Source: Victivallales bacterium (GTDB lineage Bacteria > Verrucomicrobiota > Lentisphaeria > Oligosphaerales > Oligosphaeraceae). From it: a stretch of DNA of 39,849 nucleotides. The first letter of the stretch is position 1. Every line of letters begins with the position of its first letter. The notes below the pieces were generated by a model. The model saw nothing but the letters and a program-made list of their open reading frames with translations, made no database searches and was not told where the DNA came from. The DNA lies in contig JAFZIJ010000205.1 of the NCBI GenBank assembly GCA_017554445.1, forward strand, positions 1-39,849, given 5' to 3'. Below, in pieces: positions 1 to 7,118 of this stretch. The position numbers and the translations under genes are program-made.

Positions 1-37
1 CTCCCGTTCGGTATTTGTGGAATCGGCAGGAGCGAAT

Positions 38-943
38 ATGTCTATTGAAGAACAAATCAAGGCATTGAAGAAGGAACGACAGGCTATTATTTTGGCGCAC
101 AACTACACGATGGCAGAAGTGCAGGACATCGCAGATTTTGTCGGCGATTCGTTGGAACTGTCACGCAAGGCGGCGGAATGCCACGCTCCTGTGATTGTCT
201 TCTGCGGTGTCCGTTTCATGGCGGAGACGGCCAAAATCCTGTCGCCGAAATCAATTGTGCTCCATCCGAATCCGCATTCGGGCTGCCCAATGGCTGATAT
301 GGCTTCTGCTAAGGCGATTCGCGAATACAAGCAGACGCATCCCGACACAACGGTCGTGGCCTACGTCAACACAACGGCTGAAACGAAAACGGCCGTTGAT
401 ATCTGCTGTACTAGCGGCAACGCGGAGAAAGTGATCGCGTCCATCCCCCCCGAAAATGACATTCTTTTCCTGCCTGACAGAAATCTTGGCGCGAATCTTT
501 CTGCCAAATTAGGCCGAAAGATGGATTTGTGGGCGGGCTTCTGTCCGACTCACAACAAAATCATGCCTGAACATATTCAACAGGCAAAATTGCTTCATCC
601 ACAAGCGGTTGTGATGGTTCATCCAGAATGCCTGCCAGCCGTTGTCCAATTGGCGGACGTTGCGCTTTCCACGGGCGGGATGCTGAAATTCGCGAAGAAA
701 TCCGACGCACGGGAATTCATCGTCGGAACGGAATGTGGCATCCTCCATCGCATGCGCAAAGAGAATCCTGACAAGGTGTTCTATTCGTTGGAGCCGTCCG
801 TCCTCTGTCCGAACATGAAGAAAATCACCTTGGAGGACGTATTGTTTTCGTTGCAGGATCTTGCGCCGCGCGTTGAATTGGATGAAAACACGATTGCGGC
901 GGCAAAAGATTCCATTAACAAAATGTTGGAGATTGTGCCGTGA
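38..943 (+). CDS. nadA: Quinolinate synthase NadA
   Basis: The 301-residue product condenses iminoaspartate with dihydroxyacetone phosphate to quinolinate, the first committed step of NAD synthesis after aspartate oxidase. The sequence carries the family signatures in order: HNYTMAEVQDIADFVGDSL near the N-terminus, FCGVRFMAETAKIL, GCPMADM, GFCPTHNKI, VHPECLPAVVQLAD, GTECGILHR and a late CPNMKKITLEDV. The cysteines in FCGV, HPEC and CPNM fit the three ligands of the NadA [4Fe-4S] cluster. I chose the ATG at 38 because AGGAG lies five bases before it; a GTG at 17 in the same frame has no ribosome site. Its last codon overlaps the GTG start of the next gene (GTGA), implying coupled translation. 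The upstream part of the operon, where nadB or nadC might sit, is outside the window. Confidence 0.96.
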   Translation: MSIEEQIKALKKERQAIILAHNYTMAEVQDIADFVGDSLELSRKAAECHAPVIVFCGVRFMAETAKILSPKSIVLHPNPHSGCPMADMASAKAIREYKQTHPDTTVVAYVNTTAETKTAVDICCTSGNAEKVIASIPPENDILFLPDRNLGANLSAKLGRKMDLWAGFCPTHNKIMPEHIQQAKLLHPQAVVMVHPECLPAVVQLADVALSTGGMLKFAKKSDAREFIVGTECGILHRMRKENPDKVFYSLEPSVLCPNMKKITLEDVLFSLQDLAPRVELDENTIAAAKDSINKMLEIVP

Positions 944-1980
944 AAATCGCTGTCGGTTTGTCAGGCGGCGTCGATTCCTCTGTTTGCGCGGCATTGTTGA
1001 AAGAAGAGGGGCATGAAGTCATCGGCATCACGATGAAATTGTGGCGTGAAGGGCGTTACAAAGGCGGCTCGAAGGATGCTTGTTTCGGGCCGGGCGAGGC
1101 GGAGGATATCGAATGCGCAGAAGCCTTGTGTCATCAATTAGGCATTGAATACCATGTATTTGACTGCGCGGACGAATATGAAAAAGTCGTGTTGGATTAT
1201 TTCCGAACGGAATATCTGGCGGGAAAAACGCCGAATCCATGTGTCCGATGCAACGTCTTTATGAAATTTGGCGTCCTTCCGCAACTTGCTCGAAATCAAG
1301 GTCTTGAATTTGAGAAGTTTGCAACAGGTCATTATGCACGAATTCGTGAAGACAACGGTGTCTTCCATCTGCTTCGTGGTGTTGATGACGCGAAAGATCA
1401 ATCGTATTTTCTCTATCGTTTGAATCAGGCTCAGCTCTCCCATCTGTTGTTTCCGCTTGGAGGATTTCGCAAACATGATGTTCGCGCGATGGCTGAAAAA
1501 TTCGGTCTGTCCATGAAAGACAAGCCAGACAGCCAAGACTTCTACAGTGGTGACCATGCAGAACTGTTGAAGACAGGGGAACGCATTGGCAATATTGTCG
1601 ATACAGGTGGAAACGTACTTGGAACGCATCGTGGTTTCTGGAATTACACAATCGGCCAACGTAGGGGGCTTGGCGTCGCATCGTCGCATCCGTTGTATGT
1701 GATAGATATCAACGCCTGTCGCAATGAAGTGGTGGTCGGCCCAGTGGAAGAAACGTTACGCCATGAACTTGTGTTGACTGATTGCCGTTGGGTAGCGGAA
1801 ACGCCGTCGGGCAATGTCGAGGCGAAGATTCGTTCTGCATCGCCATTGCGCCCTGCCATTTATTCAGATGGTCTATTGACTTTTCCCGATGGCGTGATGG
1901 CGGCGGCAAGAGGCCAGTCGGCCGTGCTTTATCGGGATGATGAAGTGTTGGGTGGCGGAATTATAGCAGAAGCGAGGTAA
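940..1980 (+). CDS. mnmA: tRNA-specific 2-thiouridylase MnmA, variant lacking the second catalytic cysteine
   Basis: This 346-residue PP-loop enzyme should thiolate U34 of tRNA Lys, Glu and Gln. The ATP pyrophosphatase loop SGGVDSS is at residues 8-14, the tRNA-binding PNPCVRCN motif at 98-105, ATGHYAR at 128-134, KDQSYFLYRL at 152-161 and the TIGQRRGLG motif near 240. In the E. coli type a second catalytic cysteine sits in a DSxxICFI-like motif; here the matching stretch is KPDSQDFYSGD (195-205) with tyrosine at the expected place. Instead there is Cys48 in an inserted ACFGPGEAEDIE segment, which with C101 and C104 could hold an iron-sulfur cluster, as known for [4Fe-4S]-dependent thiouridylases. 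The start is GTG at 940, overlapping the nadA stop. One base separates its stop from the next ATG. Confidence 0.93.
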   Translation: MKIAVGLSGGVDSSVCAALLKEEGHEVIGITMKLWREGRYKGGSKDACFGPGEAEDIECAEALCHQLGIEYHVFDCADEYEKVVLDYFRTEYLAGKTPNPCVRCNVFMKFGVLPQLARNQGLEFEKFATGHYARIREDNGVFHLLRGVDDAKDQSYFLYRLNQAQLSHLLFPLGGFRKHDVRAMAEKFGLSMKDKPDSQDFYSGDHAELLKTGERIGNIVDTGGNVLGTHRGFWNYTIGQRRGLGVASSHPLYVIDINACRNEVVVGPVEETLRHELVLTDCRWVAETPSGNVEAKIRSASPLRPAIYSDGLLTFPDGVMAAARGQSAVLYRDDEVLGGGIIAEAR

Positions 1981-1981
1981 T

Positions 1982-2755
1982 ATGAAAGAGTTGCAGATAA
2001 AATCATCATTGGACGGGACGCTTCAGCCGTCCCTTTACTACCATCCGCAGACGGATGCCGCCGTTCCGCTGGTCGTGGGGCTTCATACATGGAGCTATGA
2101 CCGTTTCAACCAGCGGGATACCTATCTTCCGTTGTGCTATCGCTTTGACTGCGCGTTGCTTCTGCCTGAATTCAGAGGCCCGAATCTTGCATCAAATCCA
2201 TCAAGACTCAATGCCTGTGGCAGCCGTCTGGCTAGGCAGGACATCATCGATGCCATTCATTACGTCTGCCGTGAAACACCAATTGACAAACGGAATATTT
2301 TCCTGCTTGGATGTTCGGGAGGAGGGCAGGCCGCTTTGCTGACGGCGGAGGACGCACCTGAAATTTTCCGCGCCGTTGACGTATGGTGCCCTGTCATCAA
2401 TCTTGCCGCATGGTATCGTCATTTGGTTGCAACGGATCAACACTACTACCATGATATGGACGCATGCCTGGGCGGTACGCCGGAAGCATGCCCGGAAGAA
2501 TATGCAAGTCGTTCTCCTGCAAGTTATTTTGCCAAATTGAAGAATCTGGCGGTCTCCATCCATCATGGCCGGCATGATACGCTTGTGCCGTATAGCCATT
2601 CCGCCGATTTCGTGGCGAAACTGAAGGCGGTAGGAAACGGCCATGTATATTTCGATGTGTTCGACGGTGAACATGAGCAGTTTCCGTCTCACAGCTTCGA
2701 ATGGTTCGCGCGGCTGGGCGGCTGGCTGGACGCGGCTGTTCGTATTACAGGATGA
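1982..2755 (+). CDS. Alpha/beta hydrolase, prolyl-oligopeptidase (S9)-like esterase
   Basis: The 257-residue protein has the alpha/beta hydrolase layout without a signal peptide, so it should act in the cytoplasm. The nucleophile elbow is LGCSGGGQAA (GxSxG, about residues 106-115), followed by the likely acid in HHGRHDTLVPYSHS and the catalytic histidine in DGEHEQFP near the end. The early segment VVGLHTWSYDRFNQRD gives the oxyanion-hole strand. Substrate cannot be read from the sequence; S9-like peptidase, acyl-ester hydrolase and xylan-type esterase are all possible. It starts two bases after the mnmA stop with GAGG five bases ahead, so it is the third gene of the nadA-mnmA transcript, although no metabolic link to NAD or tRNA thiolation is evident. 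Confidence 0.8.
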   Translation: MKELQIKSSLDGTLQPSLYYHPQTDAAVPLVVGLHTWSYDRFNQRDTYLPLCYRFDCALLLPEFRGPNLASNPSRLNACGSRLARQDIIDAIHYVCRETPIDKRNIFLLGCSGGGQAALLTAEDAPEIFRAVDVWCPVINLAAWYRHLVATDQHYYHDMDACLGGTPEACPEEYASRSPASYFAKLKNLAVSIHHGRHDTLVPYSHSADFVAKLKAVGNGHVYFDVFDGEHEQFPSHSFEWFARLGGWLDAAVRITG

Positions 2756-2883
2756 AGAAATCAATTGGTGTCTTCTAAAATTTATTAGAGGTTACTGGCA
2801 TGTGAACTTTTTTGTGAAATCATGATTGATTTAGTTGAATTTTCATGGAACAGAAATATTTTATACTTGTCATATAGATGACT

Positions 2884-2900
2884 TGATTGATGGTCAATCA
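2884..2900. promoter_or_regulatory. Perfect inverted repeat in the leader of the cysteine-rich gene
   Basis: TGATTGA and TCAATCA form a perfect 7-bp inverted repeat with a 3-bp spacer, 35 bases before the ATG of the cysteine-rich protein. A TATACT hexamer that could be a -10 element lies just upstream at 2862-2867, with no well-spaced -35 box. The position, just downstream of a candidate start site, suits an operator or a small leader hairpin. The regulator is unknown. Confidence 0.35.
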
Positions 2901-2934
2901 GGAAAACACCTCTCAAAAAATAGGAGAACATCCC

Positions 2935-3408
2935 ATGAAAAAACTGTTTGCAGTGCTCTCTTTGGCATTTTTGGTTGCTGGATATGTCTATGCCGAGGAA
3001 AATGTAGCAAAACCAAAATGTTGCAAACCGGAGCCCGCATGTTGCGCGCAAAAGAAAGCCTGTTGCAAGTCAGATGCGAAATGTTGTGTCAAGAAAGAGG
3101 CTTGTTGCAAGGCTGAAGCAAAGTGCTGTGAGAAGAAGGCTGACTGCTGCAAGCCTGGAGCCGAATGCTGCAAGGCTGGTGCGGCATGCTGCGAGAAGAA
3201 GGCTGACTGCTGCAAGCCCGGAGCCGAATGCTGCAAGCCCGGTGCGGCGTGCTGCGAGAAGAAGCCTGCCTGTTGCAAGGCTGAAGCCGAATGCTGCAAG
3301 CCCGGGGCGGCATGTTGTGAGAAAAAGGCCGCCTGCTGCAAGGCTGAAGCCAAGTGCTGTGAGAAGAAGACCCCCAGTTGCGAAATCAAGCCTCCCTGCT
3401 GCAAGTAA
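2935..3408 (+). CDS. Secreted cysteine-pair heptad-repeat protein
   Basis: The 157-residue product starts with a clear Sec signal peptide (MKKLFAVLSLAFLVAGYVYA, cleavage likely after residue 20). From residue 29 to the end the chain is one strict repeat: 17 heptads of the form CCxxxxx, one degenerate SCEIKPP unit and a final CCK. Most heptads are CCEKKAx, CCKPGAx or CCKAEAx. There are 37 cysteines, about 27 percent of the mature protein, the remainder being mainly Lys, Ala, Glu, Pro and Gly. I recognise no known family. Metallothionein-like metal binding, a disulfide-cross-linked envelope layer, or thiol/sulfur buffering are possible roles. AGGAG is eight bases ahead of the chosen ATG; an upstream in-frame ATG at 2887 lacks a ribosome site and would spoil the signal peptide. 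It is monocistronic, with an intrinsic terminator after it. Confidence 0.85.
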   Translation: MKKLFAVLSLAFLVAGYVYAEENVAKPKCCKPEPACCAQKKACCKSDAKCCVKKEACCKAEAKCCEKKADCCKPGAECCKAGAACCEKKADCCKPGAECCKPGAACCEKKPACCKAEAECCKPGAACCEKKAACCKAEAKCCEKKTPSCEIKPPCCK

Positions 3409-3438
3409 TCAATTTTTGTAGATTGATAAATAGTTGTT

Positions 3439-3481
3439 CCCCTTGCTGTGAAGATTACTTCATGGCAAGGGGATATTTTTT
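3439..3481 (+). terminator. Intrinsic terminator of the cysteine-rich gene
   Basis: CCCCTTGC pairs with GCAAGGGG, and the stem continues inward through TGTGAAG/CTTCATG with two wobble pairs to a 4-base ATTA loop, giving about 15 base pairs. ATATTTTTT follows directly. It ends the monocistronic transcript and separates it from the converging hydE gene. Confidence 0.85.
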
Positions 3482-3499
3482 GCCAATGTCAAGACTCTT

Positions 3500-4579
3500 T
3501 TACTTTCTCTTTTTGAAATAATGTGGTGAATCTCCGCGTTCGCCCCAAATGATTTTCTCGCCAATGGACAACATACGCCAGTTCAGGCAGTTTCTGCATT
3601 TGGCGGCATTCTCGTCCAGGCAGGGCTTGTTGGGATAAAGCTGATAACTGCGACGGTATTCCACATCCGTTACATTCGGCATGATGACATTTGCCCCTGC
3701 TTGAATGCCTTGTTCACGCCCTGTGTCGTCCAGAGCCTGAAGCGCTGTAGTCGCGGCGATATTCACATCATGGAGATATAGCCTTGTCACGGCGATCATC
3801 TTCAGACCAAGCTGCAATTGCCGATTGGTGTATTCTGGTGTCATTGCGATGTTTGCGCCAAGTGGTGTATCCGCATGCGGCAAATACGGCCCCATGCCAA
3901 TCATGTCCAAATCCATTTCCCGAAAGAACTCGATGTCATATGCGAGATCATCTAACGTCTGGCCTGGAAGGCCGATCATTACGCCGCTGCCGGTCTGGTA
4001 GCCGAGACGCTTTAAGATACGCAGGCATTCAACACGTCGTGTATATAAATGGTTGGCAGGGTGGATTTTCGCATATATTGACGGGTCAGAGCTTTCAATT
4101 CGTAACAGATATCTGTGTGCTCCTGCTTCAAGCCAACGGCGAAATACCTCCTCCGTCTGTTCTCCAAGGCAGAGTGTCACGCCAAAAGTATCGCCACCGA
4201 ATTCTCGAATTCCTCGCAGAATATGTTCGACATACTCCGTATTCGTCTCTGATTCGATTTCGCCTGACTGAAGTACAACTGATCCATAGTCATGCTCAAA
4301 GCACCATTTCGCCATGCGAATGACATCTTCCTCTGACAGACGATAACGTTTGACATTCGAATTGCTCTTGCGGATGCCGCAGTAAAAACAGTCCTTTGAA
4401 CAGACGTTTCCCATTTCGATGAGGCCGCGAAGGGAGACCTTTTTCCCGATGTATCTGCATTTCAGCTGATAGGCGGCCTGAAAAAGCTCTTTGGTATCCT
4501 CAAGGGAAAGCAATGTGACAATCTTATCGTGCGTCAATGCGCCTGCAACATGAAGCGCCTTTTCAATGATGTTGTTCAT
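3500..4579 (-). CDS. hydE: [FeFe]-hydrogenase H-cluster radical SAM maturase HydE
   Basis: The 359-residue protein is a BioB/ThiH-related radical SAM enzyme. The CSKDCFYC motif (CxxxCxxC, residues 60-67) binds the SAM cluster, preceded by SLRGLIEMGNVC. Conserved HydE stretches include VVLQSGEIES, RIESSDPSIYAKIHP, GSGVMIGLPGQTLDDLAYDI and MIGMGPYLPHADTPL. Near the C-terminus a C-x7-C-x2-C set (CLDENAAKCRNC) matches the optional second iron-sulfur site of HydE. The enzyme acts in assembly of the dithiolate-bridged diiron centre of [FeFe]-hydrogenase, implying an anaerobe. The start at 4579 is preferred because GAGG lies upstream; an ATG at 4621 adds 14 residues with no ribosome site. HydF, HydG and hydrogenase subunits are not in the window. 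It is divergent from the thiS operon. Confidence 0.9.
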   Translation of the reverse strand: MNNIIEKALHVAGALTHDKIVTLLSLEDTKELFQAAYQLKCRYIGKKVSLRGLIEMGNVCSKDCFYCGIRKSNSNVKRYRLSEEDVIRMAKWCFEHDYGSVVLQSGEIESETNTEYVEHILRGIREFGGDTFGVTLCLGEQTEEVFRRWLEAGAHRYLLRIESSDPSIYAKIHPANHLYTRRVECLRILKRLGYQTGSGVMIGLPGQTLDDLAYDIEFFREMDLDMIGMGPYLPHADTPLGANIAMTPEYTNRQLQLGLKMIAVTRLYLHDVNIAATTALQALDDTGREQGIQAGANVIMPNVTDVEYRRSYQLYPNKPCLDENAAKCRNCLNWRMLSIGEKIIWGERGDSPHYFKKRK

Positions 4580-4740
4580 CCTGTGATCCTCGCCAATTTC
4601 TTGTGTACACTCGGGTTCCATGAGCGGATTTCGCTATGTCGGAATCCTTTGCGTCAATTTTTCCAAGCCATTGCCATCCCCTTTTTGCCATTATGCGCAA
4701 GGCATAATGACTATAACACGATTAATTTAATAGTGTTTAG

Positions 4741-4768
4741 TTGAAAATCATTCATAATATAGTATATT
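4741..4768 (+). promoter_or_regulatory. Candidate sigma-70 promoter for the thiS operon
   Basis: TTGAAA at 4741-4746 and TATATT at 4763-4768 are separated by 16 bases, in a very AT-rich stretch about 80 bases before the thiS ATG. The 4622-4848 spacer separates divergent hydE and thiS and otherwise shows no clear feature. Confidence 0.45.
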
Positions 4769-4848
4769 TTATCTGAAAAACAAATACTACTATAATAATC
4801 ATGAATTGCGATGAAACTGTATATCTACACAGAAAGGGAAAGCGCAAA

Positions 4849-5046
4849 ATGGCAGTCACCATAAACGGAGAAGAGATTGAAGCGGCTGGCAAAACGCTGG
4901 CCGATTATCTGAAAGAGGCCGGATATGATACACGCGGCATCGCCATTGAGCGCAATGGAGAAATCGTGCCCAGATCGCGTTATGCCGTGACGCGGTTGCA
5001 GGACGGTGACAAGATCGAGGTTGTCCATTGTGTGGCGGGTGGCTGA
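4849..5046 (+). CDS. thiS: ThiS/MoaD-type sulfur carrier protein
   Basis: The 65-residue beta-grasp protein runs MAVTINGEEIE, then AGKTLADYLKEAGYD, GIAIERNGEIVPRS and DGDKIEVVHCVAGG, and ends in the Gly-Gly that an E1-like enzyme adenylates and converts to a thiocarboxylate. Length and end match ThiS rather than the longer CysO-like carrier found at 14951. I start it at 4849, with a purine-rich AAAGGGAAAG upstream; an ATG at 4801 would add 16 residues unlike the family. No ThiG, ThiH, ThiC or dedicated ThiF lies in the window, so the sulfur acceptor is open: thiamin thiazole, another cofactor, or the neighbouring radical SAM and LarE-type enzymes. It opens a seven-gene plus-strand run. Confidence 0.85.
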   Translation: MAVTINGEEIEAAGKTLADYLKEAGYDTRGIAIERNGEIVPRSRYAVTRLQDGDKIEVVHCVAGG

Positions 5047-5081
5047 AGAGGGCTTTTTTGAAAAAAAGGTTGAAAATCACC

Positions 5082-5705
5082 ATGATGAATATCACCTATC
5101 AAATTAAGAATGCCGTCTATGTGAATTTGACCAATCGATGCCCTTGCAATTGTGTCTTTTGCCTGCGCAAGAACGGTTCAGGCGTCTATGGTTCCGGTTC
5201 GCTCTGGCTGGAAAGGGAGCCTACGGCCAAGGAGGTTGTGGACTCCTTGGCGCAGTGGGATCTTTCCAAATATCCGGAGGTCGTCTTCTGTGGCTACGGT
5301 GAACCTACGGAACGTCTCGACACACTTTTGAAAATTGCCAAATGGCTCAAAGAACACTATCCGCATTTGCGCATCCGCGTCAATACCAACGGCCTTGCCG
5401 ATCTAATTATCGGCGAGCCGACGGCTCATCGCTTCAAGGGGCTTGTGGACACTATCTCCATCAGCCTGAATACGCCTGATGCGACGGAGTATCTCGCCAT
5501 TTGCCGTCCGTGTTTCGGGGCGGCCGCCTATCCGGCTATGCTTCGATTCGCGGAGGAAGCCAAGAAATTTGTTTCAGAAGTCGTTATGACCATTGTCGGC
5601 GAACCGGTGACCACAAAGGACAAACAAGCTCGCTGCCAGGCTATCTGCGATCGTCTTGGCGTGCATCTTCGCATCCGTCCATACGAGAAAATATCAAGGA
5701 GTTAG
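5082..5705 (+). CDS. TatD-linked radical SAM protein
   Basis: The 207-residue protein contains NLTNRCPCNCVFCLR, with the CxxxCxxC radical-SAM cluster motif near residue 20, then CGYGEPTERLDTLL (the GGEP-like SAM strand), RVNTNGLADLI and TISISLNTPDATEY. The size, compact core without a C-terminal cluster domain, and the following TIM-barrel hydrolase fit the family described as radical SAM protein, TatD-associated. Substrate is unknown. The start could be either of two adjacent ATGs (5082 or 5085), with AAGG upstream; a TTG at 5028 overlapping thiS is unlikely. It lies 35 bases after thiS and its stop is 5 bases before the amidohydrolase start, so the pair is surely co-translated. Confidence 0.85.
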   Translation: MMNITYQIKNAVYVNLTNRCPCNCVFCLRKNGSGVYGSGSLWLEREPTAKEVVDSLAQWDLSKYPEVVFCGYGEPTERLDTLLKIAKWLKEHYPHLRIRVNTNGLADLIIGEPTAHRFKGLVDTISISLNTPDATEYLAICRPCFGAAAYPAMLRFAEEAKKFVSEVVMTIVGEPVTTKDKQARCQAICDRLGVHLRIRPYEKISRS

Positions 5706-5710
5706 ATAAC

Positions 5711-6466
5711 ATGAACAATCCATTTGCAACTTTCAAGAAAATCGACGCGCATTCCCACATCGGAATGTTTGGCTCTCCTTTCAACGTGAATTTCAACGCG
5801 GAAATGCTTTCCGCCCAAATGGCGGAGTACAACATTGAAAAGACGATTCTCTGTCCCGCCGCCGCGCATTTGAACGTGGAGTTATTGGAGACATGGCGGC
5901 AGATGCCGGAGAAGGTGATTCCTCTCTACTGGGTCAACGCCAATCTTGGGCAACCCGCCTACGACGATTTGGAGCATTATCTGCGCGATTCCCATTTTGC
6001 AGGCGTCAAGATGCAACCGCTTTTCGATGCGTTCACGGCGGATTCGCCAATGGTCGATCCCATCATGGAGATCGCCCGCCGCTACCACAAGCCTGTTTTC
6101 ATCCATTGCGGCCATCCGCCGTTCTCGCTTCCATGGCAGATCGGCCTTCTGGCGGAACGCCATCGCGATGTTCCCATCGTGATGATTCACATGGGGCATG
6201 GCCACGGCGTTTATATCGACGCCAGCATTACGATGGCGAAGAAATTCGACAATCTCTATTTGGAAGTTTCTGGAATGCCAATGGGCTGCCAGATAAAAAA
6301 CGCTTATGAAAATGTTGGTTCTGAACGAATTATGTTCGGTATCGACTCGCCTTTTCATCATCCGAGCGTGGAAATCCAGCGTGTCCTTTCCTGCGGGTTG
6401 ACCGATTCGCAGTTGGAGGATGTCTTCTACAACAACGCCAAACGGTTCATGGATTCATTCAACTGA
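5711..6466 (+). CDS. TatD/amidohydrolase-2-like metal-dependent hydrolase
   Basis: The 251-residue TIM-barrel protein shows the metal ligands of the amidohydrolase superfamily: DAHSHIG (HxH) near residue 13, FIHCGHPP in the middle, VMIHMGHGHG, and the late aspartate in MFGIDSPFHHP, followed by the usual DVFYNNAKRFM helix. Spacing is closer to the amidohydrolase-2 branch than to classical TatD DNase. The start is ATG 5711, with AGGAG nine bases upstream overlapping the end of the radical SAM gene. Pairing with a small radical SAM protein is the recorded association of that family, which suggests sequential action on one substrate. It shares the operon with a sulfur carrier and a LarE-type enzyme. 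Confidence 0.85.
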   Translation: MNNPFATFKKIDAHSHIGMFGSPFNVNFNAEMLSAQMAEYNIEKTILCPAAAHLNVELLETWRQMPEKVIPLYWVNANLGQPAYDDLEHYLRDSHFAGVKMQPLFDAFTADSPMVDPIMEIARRYHKPVFIHCGHPPFSLPWQIGLLAERHRDVPIVMIHMGHGHGVYIDASITMAKKFDNLYLEVSGMPMGCQIKNAYENVGSERIMFGIDSPFHHPSVEIQRVLSCGLTDSQLEDVFYNNAKRFMDSFN

Positions 6467-6481
6467 AAAAGGAGGTGGACC

Positions 6482-7057
6482 ATGGACATAGACCGAAATA
6501 CAGCGGTAGCACTGTTGAAAAAATACAATCAGAATCCGTTCCATCTTCGGCATGCATGGACGGTTGAGGCGGTCATGCGCTACTTTGCCAAGGCGAACGG
6601 TTATGCCGACGAGGCGGAGTTTTGGGGTATCGCAGGACTTCTCCATGACATCGACTTTGAAAAGTTTCCAGAAGAACATTGCAAGAAAGCTCCTGAACTG
6701 CTTGCGGAAATTAATACATCTGAGCGTCTTGTCCATGCGGTTTGCTCCCATGGCTGGAATCTGACCGTTGATGTAGCACCTGAGCATTTCATGGAAAAAG
6801 TGCTCTACGCAACAGATGAATTGACCGGCCTCATCTGGGCCTGCTCCATCATGCTGCCGTCAAAAAGCGTGAAGGATTTGCAGTTGAAAACCATACGTAA
6901 GAAATTCCGTAACGAGCAGTTTGCGGCAGGTTGCTCACGACATGTCATTGCGGTTGGGGCGGAATTGCTTGGCTGGACGCTTGATGAACTTTTCGAGCGT
7001 ACTCTTGTCGCCATGCAGGAAACGGAAGAAGCCGTCGAGGCATTGTCCAATGGCTGA
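6482..7057 (+). CDS. HD-domain phosphohydrolase-like protein
   Basis: The 191-residue protein carries the HD signature: a first histidine in HLRHAWTVEAVMRYF, the metal-binding pair in LLHDIDFEKFPEEH (about residues 58-71), a histidine in VCSHGWN and the final aspartate in YATDELTGLI. This group includes predicted hydrolases of the YedJ and HDIG type; the natural substrate is unknown. A strong AAGGAGG precedes the ATG, 15 bases after the amidohydrolase stop, so it belongs to the same operon. Nothing suggests a membrane location. Confidence 0.85.
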   Translation: MDIDRNTAVALLKKYNQNPFHLRHAWTVEAVMRYFAKANGYADEAEFWGIAGLLHDIDFEKFPEEHCKKAPELLAEINTSERLVHAVCSHGWNLTVDVAPEHFMEKVLYATDELTGLIWACSIMLPSKSVKDLQLKTIRKKFRNEQFAAGCSRHVIAVGAELLGWTLDELFERTLVAMQETEEAVEALSNG

Positions 7058-7118
7058 AAACGAACAGAATCAATGAGATACTGGTATTAGGAGTCAACCC
7101 CAACCAGGAGGCACGGCC

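Noticed and set aside
1138..1689. 183-residue frame antisense to mnmA
   Set aside because: It lies wholly inside a well-conserved gene, lacks a ribosome site and resembles nothing.
2988..3404. Long open frame antisense to the cysteine-rich gene, and a third frame on the plus strand
   Set aside because: The heptad repeat imposes a repeated codon pattern that keeps the other frames open. They have no ribosome site, and the forward frame has a signal peptide and terminator.
4801..4848. Extended N-terminus of the ThiS carrier from an ATG at 4801
   Set aside because: The extra 16 residues do not fit the compact ThiS fold and no ribosome site precedes that ATG.
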